Source: CBDDIP01 sp965279405 | GTDB lineage: Bacteria; Actinomycetota; Acidimicrobiia; Acidimicrobiales; Ilumatobacteraceae | Direction of reading: 5' to 3' | DNA length: 64,000 nucleotides | Assembly (NCBI GenBank): GCA_965279405.1 | Contig: OZ257157.1 | Coordinates: 496,001 to 560,000 of the forward strand | In this document: positions 26,216 through 36,111 of the stretch, piece by piece | Position numbering within the stretch: the stretch's first letter is position 1 | Layout of the letters: each line of letters starts with the position of its first letter | The notes under the pieces: generated by a model | Seen by the model: only the letters and a program-made list of their open reading frames with translations | Told to the model about the DNA's origin: nothing | The model's database searches: none | Translations under genes and position numbers: made by a program

Positions 26216-27097
26216 CTATACCTGCACCCGCCGCGGACGCAGCACCAGGGCCACGCCGACCAGGGCGACGACGAGTCCGACGACGGCGAGCGGGCCGAGG
26301 CGCTCGCCGAAGAGGATCGCTCCCTCGATCGTGCTCAGCGCCGGAACGAGGAAGAACAGGCTGCTGACGGTCGATGCCGCTTGCCGCTGGAGCAGCCACA
26401 TCAGCAGGCACACCGACAGCAGGGTGAGCACGAGCACGCTCCAGATCATGGCGAAGACGGTGTCGGTGGTGACGCGCAGGTCGACGTGCTCGACCAACAC
26501 CGCCGGCACAGCGAGCACGACCGCCGCAGCGGCGCACTGTGCTGCCGTTCCCCACAGGACCGGGATCGTCGCGCCGTGGCGCCGTTGCAGGAGCGTGCCG
26601 GCGGAGATGCCGAGCATCGCCAGCACGCACGCCAGGATCGGACCGAGGGCGACGCCGTCTGCGCCGGCGGCGAGCCGATCGACGACGACCGCCACCACCC
26701 CGCCGAGGCCGAGGCCGACGCCCAACCACTGCCGCGGAGACATCACCTCGCCGAGCCACCGAGCAGCGACGATCGACGTCAGCACGGGTTGCAGGCCGAC
26801 GATCAACGCGGACACGCCCGACGGCAAGCCATGATCGATGGCCACGTACACACCGCCGAGGTAGACGGCGTGCATCAGCACGCCGGTGAGCATCGACCAG
26901 CGCAACGCCGTCCGCTCGAGGCGCGGCGCTCGCGTCCCAGCAGCGATCGCCGAGAGCAACGCCGCTCCGATGATCATCCGAGTGCACATGAACGTCAGCG
27001 GGCCGGCGTCGTGCGTGCTGTAGCGCGCCACGATGAACCCGGTGCTCCACAGGATGACGAAGATCACCGGCGCCCACGCGCGAAGAAGGCGGGCCAC
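26216..27097 (-). CDS. EamA/DMT-family permease
   Basis: About 293 residues with ten hydrophobic segments in two EamA repeats (WAPVIFVILWSTGFIVARY at the start; LGISAGTLLQRRHGATIPVLW opening the second half; FLVPALSTIEGAILFGERLGP near the end, a typical EamA signature). It should export or import a small metabolite, identity unknown. The start is uncertain: GTG 27097 lies inside the loop of a terminator hairpin, with GTG 27136 and GTG 27067 as alternatives. It follows the pyrimidine-type ABC operon and might carry a related substrate, but it sits beyond the terminator. Confidence 0.8.
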   Translation of the reverse strand: MARLLRAWAPVIFVILWSTGFIVARYSTHDAGPLTFMCTRMIIGAALLSAIAAGTRAPRLERTALRWSMLTGVLMHAVYLGGVYVAIDHGLPSGVSALIVGLQPVLTSIVAARWLGEVMSPRQWLGVGLGLGGVVAVVVDRLAAGADGVALGPILACVLAMLGISAGTLLQRRHGATIPVLWGTAAQCAAAAVVLAVPAVLVEHVDLRVTTDTVFAMIWSVLVLTLLSVCLLMWLLQRQAASTVSSLFFLVPALSTIEGAILFGERLGPLAVVGLVVALVGVALVLRPRRVQV

Positions 27098-27111
27098 CGA
27101 AGCGGCCCGCC
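27081..27111 (-). terminator. Intrinsic-type terminator after ABC substrate-binding gene
   Basis: On the minus strand ggcgggcc (27111-27104) pairs with ggccCgcc (27095-27088) around an eight-base loop, followed by TTCTTCG. It lies 34 bp after the stop of the substrate-binding gene and overlaps the beginning of the EamA gene, so it should separate the catabolic operon from the permease. Confidence 0.65.
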
Positions 27112-27144
27112 CTCCATCGATTGCCCGGTTGGGCACTGCGTTGA

Positions 27145-28371
27145 TCAGACGCCGCCCTCGGTGAGGGTGACGGTCTCGGCCGCGTAGCCGGAACCGGTGA
27201 CGTCGACGCCGTCGGCGGTCAACTGCCTGATCGCCTCGTTGACGATGTCGTTGGTCCACGACGTGTCGTCCGGAGCCTTGGTCAGCACCGTGGCGCCGTC
27301 GAGGTTCTTCGTGCCCGTGGCCGTGGCCACGGTGCGGTCCCACGCCGCGGTGTCGATGACACCGACGCCGCCGGTGGCCGGCCAGATGAGCTTGTTCACT
27401 TCGTTCATCTGCCACAGCTGGTGGGTCGCGCCGAGCTTGGAGCCCTTGCTGACCACGAGGTCGGCGCATGCCTGCACGTTGTCGCGGCAGTACGCCCAGC
27501 CCTGCAGCGACGCCTTCACGAAGGCGATCGCCTCACCGCAGTACGCCGGATCGGCGAGGCGGGCCTCGTCGGCCCAGATGGCGTCCTGGAGCATGCCGAC
27601 GCCCTCGTCCTCGTAGGAGACGACGTTGAGCTCCTCCGGCGTGTACAGCTTGCCGGTGTCCGGGTTGACGGCCTCGAGCACCTGCGCGTACTCGTTGTAG
27701 GTCATCGCCTCGGCGGCGTCGATCTCGCCGTTGAGCAGACCGTTCATGTCGAAGTTCTGCTGCAGGAGCGTGACGTCCTTGGCCGGGTCCAGGCCGGCCT
27801 TGGTCAGCGCGGCGAAGATCTCGTACTCGTTGCCGAAGCCCCAGTTGCCGATCTTCTTGCCCTTGAAGTCGGCCGCCGACGTGATGCCGGCGTCCTTGAA
27901 GCTGACCTGCAGGGTGCCGGAGCGCTGGAACACCTGGGCGATGTCGGTGACCTTCGCACCGGCTTCGCGCTCGGCGAGCGCCTTGGGCACCCACGAGATG
28001 GCGAAGTCCACCGCGCCCGACGCGAGCGTCTTCTGCGGCGGGATGTCCACGCCACCCTCGACGATGTCGACGGTCAGACCGGCGTCCTTGTAGAAGCCCT
28101 GATCGACGGCGGCGTAGTAGCCGGCGAACTGTGACTGGGTGACCCACTGCAGCTGCAGCTTCACCGACGCGTCGGTCGGTGCGGTGCACTTCGAGACGTC
28201 GACGGCCAGGCCGCCTGCGCTCGGCGTCTCACCGGTCGTGCCGGGTGTGTCGGTGCCGCCGGTGGTCCCTGCGGTCGTGCCGTCGCTCTTCTCGTCGCTG
28301 CCACAGGCTGCGACGAGCAATCCGGCGACGCTCAAGGCGCCGAGGGCCTTGATCAATCGTCTTGCTCGCAT
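27145..28371 (-). CDS. ABC transporter substrate-binding lipoprotein (NMT1/THI5-like)
   Basis: A 408-residue lipoprotein: signal peptide MRARRLIKALGALSVAG with lipobox LVAAC (lipidated C23), a Thr/Gly-rich linker, then an NMT1/THI5-type binding domain (VKLQLQWVTQSQFAGYYAAV, GFYKDAGLTVDIVEGG, WGFGNEYEIFAALTKAGLDP). This group binds pyrimidine precursors, riboflavin-like or other flat aromatic ligands. Being the last gene of an operon with dihydropyrimidinase and ureidopropionase suggests uptake of a pyrimidine or hydantoin. The ATG at 28371 is preceded by ggggagag (28384-28377), five bases away. Confidence 0.87.
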   Translation of the reverse strand: MRARRLIKALGALSVAGLLVAACGSDEKSDGTTAGTTGGTDTPGTTGETPSAGGLAVDVSKCTAPTDASVKLQLQWVTQSQFAGYYAAVDQGFYKDAGLTVDIVEGGVDIPPQKTLASGAVDFAISWVPKALAEREAGAKVTDIAQVFQRSGTLQVSFKDAGITSAADFKGKKIGNWGFGNEYEIFAALTKAGLDPAKDVTLLQQNFDMNGLLNGEIDAAEAMTYNEYAQVLEAVNPDTGKLYTPEELNVVSYEDEGVGMLQDAIWADEARLADPAYCGEAIAFVKASLQGWAYCRDNVQACADLVVSKGSKLGATHQLWQMNEVNKLIWPATGGVGVIDTAAWDRTVATATGTKNLDGATVLTKAPDDTSWTNDIVNEAIRQLTADGVDVTGSGYAAETVTLTEGGV

Positions 28372-28376
28372 CTGTT

Positions 28377-28384
28377 CTCTCCCC
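28377..28384 (-). promoter_or_regulatory. Strong ribosome binding site in AACAACAAGGGG leader
   Basis: ggggagag on the minus strand, five bases from ATG 28371 of the substrate-binding gene, fixing the start within a long open frame. It is preceded by AACAACAA, as at korA. Confidence 0.6.
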
Positions 28385-28409
28385 TTGTTGTTGGCTGGTT
28401 GCTGCTGCT

Positions 28410-29198
28410 TCACCCGGCCCGCCGTCGCCGCTGCCACGGGACGACGAGTTGTTCCAGGAGACTGGAGCCGGCGAAGAAGATGACGCCGACGATGGTGCCG
28501 CCCAGGACGTAGGCGAAACCGAGAGCTTTGTTGCTGCCGTTGAGCGCACTCGAGATCTTGCTCCCGAGGCCGTCCTGCGTGCCGCCGAAGTACTCGGAGA
28601 CGAGTGCGATGATCAACGCCAGGGGTGCGGCGGTGCGCACCCCGGTGAAGAAGTACGGCATGGTGTTGGGGAGGCGAACCTTCAGCAACGTCTGACGTGG
28701 CGAGGCCGCGTACGACCGCATCAGCTCCAACTGCGTCGCGTCGTTCTGCTGCAGGCCCTTGGCGACCTGGACGAAGACCACGAAGAAGGCGGCGATGGTG
28801 ACCATCATCCGCCTGGGCAGCTGGCTGTCCAGCGCGTACATGTTGTTGAGGACGCCGACGATGACGACGGCCGGGATGGCCGCCATCGTCACGGCGAGCG
28901 GGTTGACGAGATCGCTGACGACGCGGAACCGGTTGGTGAGCACCGCGATCGCGAAGCCGAGCAACGACCCGCAGACGAGCCCGACGAGCGCGTTGAGACC
29001 GGTGACCTCCGCCGCGTTGCGGACGAGCTCGTTGTCGTCGAGGAAGCTGGACCAGATGCTGCTCGGCTTGGGCACGATGAACGGCTGCACGTCGCGCACG
29101 TTGACCCACGCCTCCCAGGCGATCACGAAGGCGACGCCGAGCACGATCGGCGGCAGCACGACGGCGACACCGCGGAGGATCCGTTGCGCGAGCGTCAT
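28410..29198 (-). CDS. ABC transporter permease (SsuC/TauC-like)
   Basis: A 262-residue membrane protein of the binding-protein-dependent permease family, with an N-terminal VLPPIVLGVAFVIAWEAWV segment, further hydrophobic helices and the cytoplasmic EAA-type loop (LMRSYAASPRQTLLKVRLPNTMPYFFTG) that contacts the ATPase. The start ATG overlaps the end of the ATPase gene. It probably pairs with the other permease gene at 30049-30936 to form a heterodimeric channel with the ATP-binding protein between them in the operon. Confidence 0.88.
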   Translation of the reverse strand: MTLAQRILRGVAVVLPPIVLGVAFVIAWEAWVNVRDVQPFIVPKPSSIWSSFLDDNELVRNAAEVTGLNALVGLVCGSLLGFAIAVLTNRFRVVSDLVNPLAVTMAAIPAVVIVGVLNNMYALDSQLPRRMMVTIAAFFVVFVQVAKGLQQNDATQLELMRSYAASPRQTLLKVRLPNTMPYFFTGVRTAAPLALIIALVSEYFGGTQDGLGSKISSALNGSNKALGFAYVLGGTIVGVIFFAGSSLLEQLVVPWQRRRRAG

Positions 29199-30049
29199 CG
29201 ATCGTCGATCCCTCGCGCCCGGTCGCCGAGCTCGTGCCCCTCGATCGACCGCAGAGCCTCGCGCACCTCGGTGACCCGCTCGAAGAACTCCTTGGCCTCG
29301 CGGGTCAGCTCGCTGCGGTCGCGACCGAGCGACACGTCGACCACCTGGGTGATCCTGCCCGGGCGCGGCGACATCACGACCACGCGGTCAGCCAGGTACA
29401 CCGCTTCAGGGATGCTGTGCGTGACGAAGACGACGGTGGTGCCCGTGTCGGCGCAGATGCGCAAGAGCTCGGCCTGCATGTGCTCGCGGGTCATCTCGTC
29501 CAGCGCGCCAAATGGTTCGTCCATCAGCAGCAGCTTCGGGTTCGCTGCCAGCGCACGAGCGATCGCGACGCGCTGCTGCATGCCACCGGAGAGCTGCCAC
29601 GGCAGGTGCTTGGCGAAGTCGGGCAGCTTGACCAGCTCGAGCATCTCCTTGCTTCGTTCGCGCCGCCGCTGCTTGTCCCACCCCTTGAGCTCCAGCGGCA
29701 ACTCGATGTTGCGCTCGACGCTGCGCCACTCGAACAGGCCGCTCTGCTGGAACGCCATCCCGTAGTCCTGATCGACGCGCGCCTGGTGGGCGCGCTTGCC
29801 GTTGATCGTGATCGTGCCGCTGGTGGGCTGCAACAGATCGGCGATCAGCCGCAGCAACGTGCTCTTGCCGCACCCCGATGGCCCGATCAGGGACACGAAC
29901 TCGCCGGTGCGTACGTCGAGATCGACGTCGACCAGTGCGTCCACCTGGTTGGGTCGACCGGCGTTGAACACCTTGGAGACGCCGACGACCGACACCGCCG
30001 CCGACGGGTCGGCGGCACCGTTGTCGGCCTGGGCAGATGTGAGCTCCAT
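29195..30049 (-). CDS. ABC transporter ATP-binding protein (SsuB/TauB-like)
   Basis: The ATG at 30049 shares one base with the upstream stop; 284 residues. Walker A GPSGCGKST (56-64), Q-loop MAFQQSGLFEW, signature LSGGMQQRVAIARAL, Walker B LLLMDEPFGALD and the switch His in VFVTHSIPEAVYLADRV are all intact. It energises import by the two permeases and the NMT1/THI5-like binding protein encoded on either side. A charged C-terminal tail of about 35 residues follows the core. Confidence 0.92.
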   Translation of the reverse strand: MELTSAQADNGAADPSAAVSVVGVSKVFNAGRPNQVDALVDVDLDVRTGEFVSLIGPSGCGKSTLLRLIADLLQPTSGTITINGKRAHQARVDQDYGMAFQQSGLFEWRSVERNIELPLELKGWDKQRRRERSKEMLELVKLPDFAKHLPWQLSGGMQQRVAIARALAANPKLLLMDEPFGALDEMTREHMQAELLRICADTGTTVVFVTHSIPEAVYLADRVVVMSPRPGRITQVVDVSLGRDRSELTREAKEFFERVTEVREALRSIEGHELGDRARGIDDR

Positions 30050-30936
30050 CAGATGGCCTCCTGCGGGCGGTTGCGCATCATCAGACGGTCGATGCCGAAC
30101 ACGATGGCGGCCATCACGAGGCCGAGCGCGGCAGCGCCGAACACCGCGGTGAACAGCTTGGGTGGGTCGCTGTTGGCTTCCTGCCCGTAGGTGAGGATCA
30201 AGCGGCCGACGCCGTAGCGCAGCCCGAGTGAGATCTCCGAGACGACGACGCCAACCACCGCGGCGGCACCGGCGAGGCGCAGCGCGGGAGCGATGAACGG
30301 CACGGCCGACGGGAAGCGCAACTTCCAAAGCGTTCGCCACCAGCCCGCGGCGAACGAGCTCATCAGCTCCAACGGCGCTTCCTTCGTCGACTGCAGCCCA
30401 CGCAGCGCGCCGACGGCGACCGGGAAGAAGGCGAGGAACACGCCGAGCAGCAGCGCGGCCAACCACGTCTTCGCCGCGAGGTCGCGACTGTTGTAGGCCA
30501 TGAGCGAGAAGATCAGCGGGGCGAGCACGATGATCGGCACCGTCTGGGACGCGGCGAGGTACGGCATCAGCGCTCGCTCGACGATCTTGAACCGGGCCAT
30601 CAGCACGGCGAGCAGCAAGCCGAGGAGGGCACCGATGACGAACGCGGCGAACGCCATCCGGAACGAGTACCACGTGGCCTTGATGACGACCGCGAGGATG
30701 GTCTCCGAGTTGCCGCGCACCTCGGGATCGCCGAAGCGCTGGATCATCGTCCAGATGTGCGGCATCTGACGGTCGCTGGTGCGGGCCAGGACGCGTACGC
30801 CGAGCAGCTCGCCGCCCTTCTCCGGGCCGACCCACTTGTAGCCCTCCCAGAGCAGCGCGACGAGCACGAACGCCGCGGGGAACATGAGGAGCTTGCGAAC
30901 GCTGAACCGCCGAACACCGGACTTCCTGGCCGTCAC
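30049..30936 (-). CDS. ABC transporter permease (SsuC/TauC-like)
   Basis: The GTG at 30936 overlaps the stop of the LLM gene as GTGA, giving 295 residues. An N-terminal basic stretch precedes LLMFPAAFVLVALLWEGYKWV, then five or so membrane helices and the ATPase-contact loop (LELMSSFAAGWWRTLWKLRFPSAVPFIAPALRLA). It has a periplasmic insert of about 50 residues after helix 1 that the other permease lacks. The two permeases probably form a heterodimer. Confidence 0.88.
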   Translation of the reverse strand: MTARKSGVRRFSVRKLLMFPAAFVLVALLWEGYKWVGPEKGGELLGVRVLARTSDRQMPHIWTMIQRFGDPEVRGNSETILAVVIKATWYSFRMAFAAFVIGALLGLLLAVLMARFKIVERALMPYLAASQTVPIIVLAPLIFSLMAYNSRDLAAKTWLAALLLGVFLAFFPVAVGALRGLQSTKEAPLELMSSFAAGWWRTLWKLRFPSAVPFIAPALRLAGAAAVVGVVVSEISLGLRYGVGRLILTYGQEANSDPPKLFTAVFGAAALGLVMAAIVFGIDRLMMRNRPQEAI

Positions 30937-31964
30937 GTGCGGGCCTTCACCGTTTCTGCCACGGCGGGCATGACGCGCTCGCCGTAGGCCTGCAGGGTGT
31001 GGTCCTTGTCGTCGTGCTGGAGGTAGATGGCGAACTGGTCGACGCCGAGCGCCTTGAGCTGCTGCATGCGCTCGATGTGCGTCTCCACCGGACCGACGAT
31101 GCAGAAGCGATCGACGATCTCGTCGGGCACGAACTGCGTGTGCGAGTTGCCGGCCTGACCGTGCTCGTTGTAGTCGTAGCCCTCGCGACCCTTGATGTAG
31201 TCGGTGAGCGCCTGCGGCACCGCCCCGCTGTCGCTGCCGTAGCGCCCGACGATGTCGGCGACGTGGTTGCCGACCATGCCGCCGAACCAGCGGCACTGCT
31301 CGCGCCCGTGGGCGAGCCCTTCGGGCGTGCCGTCGGTGACGTATGCCGGCGCAGCGACGCAGATGGTGATGTCGTCGGGGTTGCGCCCGGCGGCCGTCGC
31401 GGCGGCGCGCACGGCGCCGATGGTCCACTCGGCGATCGACAGGTCGGCCAGCTGGAGGATGAACCCGTCGGCCACCTCACCGGTGAGCGCGAGGGCCTTC
31501 GGCCCGTACGCGGCAACCCACACCTCGAGCTCGCTCTTCGACGCCCACGGGAACCGCAGCTCGGTGCCCTTGTAGTCCACGCTGCGCCCGTTGCCGAGCT
31601 CGCGGATGACGTTGACGCTCTCGCGCAACGTCGCCAGGTTCGTCGGCGCGCCGTTGGTGACGCGCACCGCCGAGTCGCCGCGGCCGATGCCGCACACCGT
31701 GCGGTTGCCGTACATCTCGTTGAGCGTGGCGTAGACGCTGGCCGTCACGGTCCAGTCGCGCGTGGCCGGGTTCGTCACCATCGGGCCGACGACGACGTTG
31801 CGCGTCTCCGCCAGGATCTGGCTGTAGATGACGTACGGCTCCTGCCACAGGATGTGGCTGTCGAACGTCCACACGTACGTGAAGCCGTACGACTCACCGC
31901 GCTTGGCGAGGTCGATGACGCGCCGCGACGGCGGCGTGGTCTGCAGGACGAGTCCGAACTCCAT
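30933..31964 (-). CDS. LLM-class (F420- or FMN-dependent) oxidoreductase in pyrimidine operon
   Basis: A 343-residue luciferase-like TIM-barrel protein: MEFGLVLQTTPPSRRVIDLAKRGESYGFTYVWTFDSHILW, VGPMVTNPATRDWTVTASVYATLNE, CGIGRGDSAVR. Many actinobacterial members use F420; others use FMN with oxygen. It lies between mmsA (10 bp) and the ABC permease (4-bp overlap), so it belongs to the catabolic operon. Because no dihydropyrimidine dehydrogenase is present, it could reduce a pyrimidine or oxidise one for ring opening; both are hypotheses. The substrate is not readable from sequence. Confidence 0.85.
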   Translation of the reverse strand: MEFGLVLQTTPPSRRVIDLAKRGESYGFTYVWTFDSHILWQEPYVIYSQILAETRNVVVGPMVTNPATRDWTVTASVYATLNEMYGNRTVCGIGRGDSAVRVTNGAPTNLATLRESVNVIRELGNGRSVDYKGTELRFPWASKSELEVWVAAYGPKALALTGEVADGFILQLADLSIAEWTIGAVRAAATAAGRNPDDITICVAAPAYVTDGTPEGLAHGREQCRWFGGMVGNHVADIVGRYGSDSGAVPQALTDYIKGREGYDYNEHGQAGNSHTQFVPDEIVDRFCIVGPVETHIERMQQLKALGVDQFAIYLQHDDKDHTLQAYGERVMPAVAETVKART

Positions 31965-31974
31965 CAGCCGATCA

Positions 31975-33459
<1,485 letters not shown>

Positions 33460-33464
33460 AGCTG

Positions 33465-33471
33465 CTTCTCC
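33465..33471 (-). promoter_or_regulatory. Ribosome binding site deciding the mmsA start
   Basis: ggagaag on the minus strand, five bases from ATG 33459. The in-frame ATG at 33477 lies upstream of it and has no comparable site. Confidence 0.6.
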
Positions 33472-33477
33472 ATTCAT

Positions 33478-33735
33478 TCAGAAGGAAAGGTCGACACGGC
33501 GGCCGAACCTGTTTGCAAACCCAAACCCATGCTCTCGAAGGAGCGATGGGAGTGGTGACGAGATGCCTGGCGTTCTGCCGAGGAGGTGCGTGAGGAAGGT
33601 GCGTGAGAAGCGAGGCAGGGCGTCGGGGTCATCGGCCGAACCGGTAGGGAGGGCGTTCGGTTGCGCCCGACCGTGGTGAGGACGAGACGCCGGCGGCCTG
33701 CCGAAGCGAGCCGGCAGCGACGGGCCCGACGCAGC
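33478..33735 (-). other. Largest gene-free gap, between hydA and mmsA
   Basis: No credible ORF. It holds a weak 6-bp hairpin just after the hydA stop (ctgccg 33698-33703, cggcag 33712-33717) and a perfect palindrome GTTTGCAAAC at 33511-33520 upstream of mmsA, so mmsA and the transporter may have a promoter of their own. Confidence 0.5.
33511..33520. promoter_or_regulatory. Palindrome GTTTGCAAAC upstream of mmsA
   Basis: Perfect 10-bp AT-rich palindrome, 52-61 bp before the mmsA ATG, in otherwise GC-rich DNA. A dimeric repressor site is plausible; the regulator is unknown and the motif differs from the operator at 36025-36040. Confidence 0.35.
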
Positions 33736-35151
33736 TCAAACGAGGTACTGAGACAAACCACGCGGCACATACTGCCCATGCCCCGTCCGACCCGAGTACG
33801 TGTCGTTCGAGATGACGACCATGCCTCGGGACAACACCGTGTCGACCTTTCCATCGATCACCCACCCTTCCCAGGACGAGTGGTCCATGTTCATGTGGTG
33901 CTTGTCGTTGATGCCGATCTTGGTCTGGGTGCTCGGATCCCAGACGACGACATCGGCATCGCTGCCGGGCGCGATGACGCCCTTCTTCGGGTACATCCCG
34001 AACATGCGCGCCGGCGTGGTGCTGCAGGTCTCCACCCAACGTTCGAGCGAGATCTCGCCCTTCACGACGCCTTGGTAGATCAGCTCCATGCGGTGCTCGA
34101 CACCACCCATCCCGTTGGGGATCTTGGAGAAGTTGCCGAGGCCGAGCTCCTTCTGGTCCTTCATGCAGAACGGGCAGTGGTCGGTGCTGACGATGGCGAT
34201 GTCGTTCATCCGCAGCCCCTTCCACAGATCCGCGTGGTGGGCGTGCGTGTCATGCGCGCTGCGGATCGGCGGCGAGCACACCCACTTGGCGCCCTCGAAG
34301 CCGGGCTTGGCCAGCGTCTCCTCGAGCGTCAGGTAGAGGTACTGCGGGCACGTCTCGGCGAACACGTTGCGGCCGGCGTCGCGAGCCGCCGCGACCTCGA
34401 GCAGCGCATCGCTGGCCGACATGTGGACGATGTACAGCGGCACGTTGCCGGCCACGTGGCTGAGCACGATCGCCCGGTGCGTTGCCTCACCCTCGAGCGC
34501 CGACGGCCGGGTGTACGAGTGGTACTTCGGGTCGGTCTCGCCACGCGACAGCGCCTGCTGCACGAGCACGTCGATGGCGATGCCGTTCTCGGCGTGCATC
34601 ATGATCGTCGCCCCGCAGTCGGCGGCGGTCTGCATGGCTCGCAGGATCTGCCCGTCATCGCTGTAGAACACGCCGGGGTAGGCCATGAACAGCTTGAAGC
34701 TGGTGACGCCCTCGTGCTCGGTGAGGTAGGTGATCGCCTTCAGCGACTCCTCGTCGATGCCGCCGACGATCTGGTGGAAGGCGTAGTCGACGGCGCAGTT
34801 GCCCGCCGCCTTCGCATGCCACTCGGCGAGTCCCTCGTACACGTTCTCGCCGTAGCGCTGCAGCGCCATGTCGACGATGGTGGTGACGCCACCCCACGCC
34901 GCAGCGATGGTGCCGGTCTCGAACGTGTCGACCGCTGCGGTGCCGCCGAAGGGCAGCTCCATGTGCGTGTGCACGTCGATGCCACCGGGGATGACGTACT
35001 TGCCGGCGGCGTCGATGACGGTGACGCCCTCGGTGCTGAAGAAGCCGGGAGCGCCGACGGCGGCGATGGTCTCGCCGTCGATCAGCACGTCCTGGGCGAT
35101 GACACCGGTGGCGGAGATGACCTTGCCGTTGGTGATCAGCGTGCGGGCCAT
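33736..35151 (-). CDS. hydA: Dihydropyrimidinase/hydantoinase
   Basis: A 471-residue cyclic amidohydrolase. Metal-site residues are all present: H61 and H63 in IDVHTHMELPFGG, the carbamylated Lys in TSFKLFMAYPG (K153), H186 in MMHAENG, the His of IVHMSASDA, and the Asp in IVSTDHCPF. It opens 5,6-dihydrouracil/dihydrothymine (or hydantoins) to N-carbamoyl-beta-amino acids. The ATG shares one base with the upstream ureidopropionase stop (TGATG), so the two steps are translationally coupled. Cytoplasmic, Zn-dependent by family. Confidence 0.93.
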   Translation of the reverse strand: MARTLITNGKVISATGVIAQDVLIDGETIAAVGAPGFFSTEGVTVIDAAGKYVIPGGIDVHTHMELPFGGTAAVDTFETGTIAAAWGGVTTIVDMALQRYGENVYEGLAEWHAKAAGNCAVDYAFHQIVGGIDEESLKAITYLTEHEGVTSFKLFMAYPGVFYSDDGQILRAMQTAADCGATIMMHAENGIAIDVLVQQALSRGETDPKYHSYTRPSALEGEATHRAIVLSHVAGNVPLYIVHMSASDALLEVAAARDAGRNVFAETCPQYLYLTLEETLAKPGFEGAKWVCSPPIRSAHDTHAHHADLWKGLRMNDIAIVSTDHCPFCMKDQKELGLGNFSKIPNGMGGVEHRMELIYQGVVKGEISLERWVETCSTTPARMFGMYPKKGVIAPGSDADVVVWDPSTQTKIGINDKHHMNMDHSSWEGWVIDGKVDTVLSRGMVVISNDTYSGRTGHGQYVPRGLSQYLV

Positions 35152-35993
35152 CAGCGGGCCACCAGCTCGTCGTAGGCGTCCGGTCGTCGGTCGCGGTAGA
35201 AGGCCCACCGGTCGCGCACGGTCTTGATCAGATCGATGTCGAGGTCGCGCACGATCAGCTCCGGCTTGAACGCGTCGCCCACATCACCGACGAACTTGCC
35301 CTCCGGATCGACGAAGTAGCTCTGCCCGTAGAAGTCGTTGTCGCCGAGGTCTTCGATGCCGACGCGGTTGATCGCCCCGACGTAGTAGATGTTGGCGACC
35401 GCCGAGGCCGGCTGCTCCAGGCGCCACAGGTACTCGCTCAGGCCGCGGCTGGTGGCCGACGGGTTGAACACGATCTCGGCGCCGTTGAGGCCGAGCGCAC
35501 GCCAGCCCTCGGGGAAGTGGCGGTCGTAGCAGATGTACACGCCGACCTTGCCGACCGCCGTCTGGAACACGGGGTACCCGCCGGTGCCGGGGGTGAAGTA
35601 GTACTTCTCCCAGAAGCCCTTGGTCTGCGGGATGTGCTGCTTGCGGTACTTGCCGAGGTAGCGGCCGTCGGCGTCGATCACCGCAGCGGTGTTGTAGTAG
35701 ACGCCGGCCTGCACCTGCTCGTACATCGGCAGGACCATCACCATCCCGGTCTCCTTGGCGATCGCCTGGAAGCGCTGGGTGGTCGGCCCGTCGGGGATGG
35801 CCTCGGTGTAGGCGTAGTACTCCGGATCCTGCACCTGGCAGAAGTAGGGGCCGTAGAACAGCTCCTGGAAGCAGATGACCTGTGCTCCCTGGGCCTTGGC
35901 CTCGTGGGCGGCTTGCTCGTGCTTGTCGAGCATCGCCTCCTTCGAGCCTGGCCAATCGGTTTGGAGCAACGCGGCACGGACGATGTTCGCCAT
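35151..35993 (-). CDS. Nitrilase-superfamily beta-ureidopropionase (N-carbamoyl-beta-alanine amidohydrolase)
   Basis: A 280-residue carbon-nitrogen hydrolase with the Glu-Lys-Cys triad: E44 in ICFQELFYGPYF, K118 in YRKQHIP and C155 in YICYDRHFPEGWR. It should hydrolyse N-carbamoyl-beta-alanine to beta-alanine, CO2 and ammonia, directly after dihydropyrimidinase. N-carbamoylputrescine amidase is the nearest alternative family, but the context favours pyrimidine breakdown. TACGAT lies six bases before the ATG with TTGTGC 17 bp further upstream, giving a recognisable leaderless promoter at the head of the operon. Confidence 0.88.
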   Translation of the reverse strand: MANIVRAALLQTDWPGSKEAMLDKHEQAAHEAKAQGAQVICFQELFYGPYFCQVQDPEYYAYTEAIPDGPTTQRFQAIAKETGMVMVLPMYEQVQAGVYYNTAAVIDADGRYLGKYRKQHIPQTKGFWEKYYFTPGTGGYPVFQTAVGKVGVYICYDRHFPEGWRALGLNGAEIVFNPSATSRGLSEYLWRLEQPASAVANIYYVGAINRVGIEDLGDNDFYGQSYFVDPEGKFVGDVGDAFKPELIVRDLDIDLIKTVRDRWAFYRDRRPDAYDELVAR

Positions 35994-35999
35994 GGGCGA

Positions 36000-36028
36000 A
36001 TCGTAATGACACACCCAGGGGCGCACAA
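36000..36028 (-). promoter_or_regulatory. Promoter of the pyrimidine catabolic operon
   Basis: On the minus strand, -35 TTGTGC (36028-36023), a 17-bp spacer and -10 TACGAT (36005-36000) place the start site at or next to the ATG at 35993. The -35 overlaps the left arm of the palindrome at 36025-36040. Confidence 0.55.
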
Positions 36029-36040
36029 TAGATGTATTGT
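36025..36040. promoter_or_regulatory. Palindromic operator ACAATA-N4-TATTGT
   Basis: Perfect 6+6 bp palindrome in the divergent gap between the catabolic operon and the MocR gene. It covers the -35 of the catabolic promoter, and its right arm TATTGT could be the -10 of the regulator's own promoter. A regulator bound here would control both directions. Confidence 0.5.
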
Positions 36041-36111
36041 TACTGGACAAATCGTTACACGCCGTTCACGTACGACCCGATCCACCTGACGCAGAGGGCC
36101 CTGCACCACGC

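Noticed and set aside
33474..33854. 126-residue minus-strand ORF in the hydA-mmsA gap
   Set aside because: Largely overlaps hydA in another frame, and its remaining part is low-complexity without a start signal.
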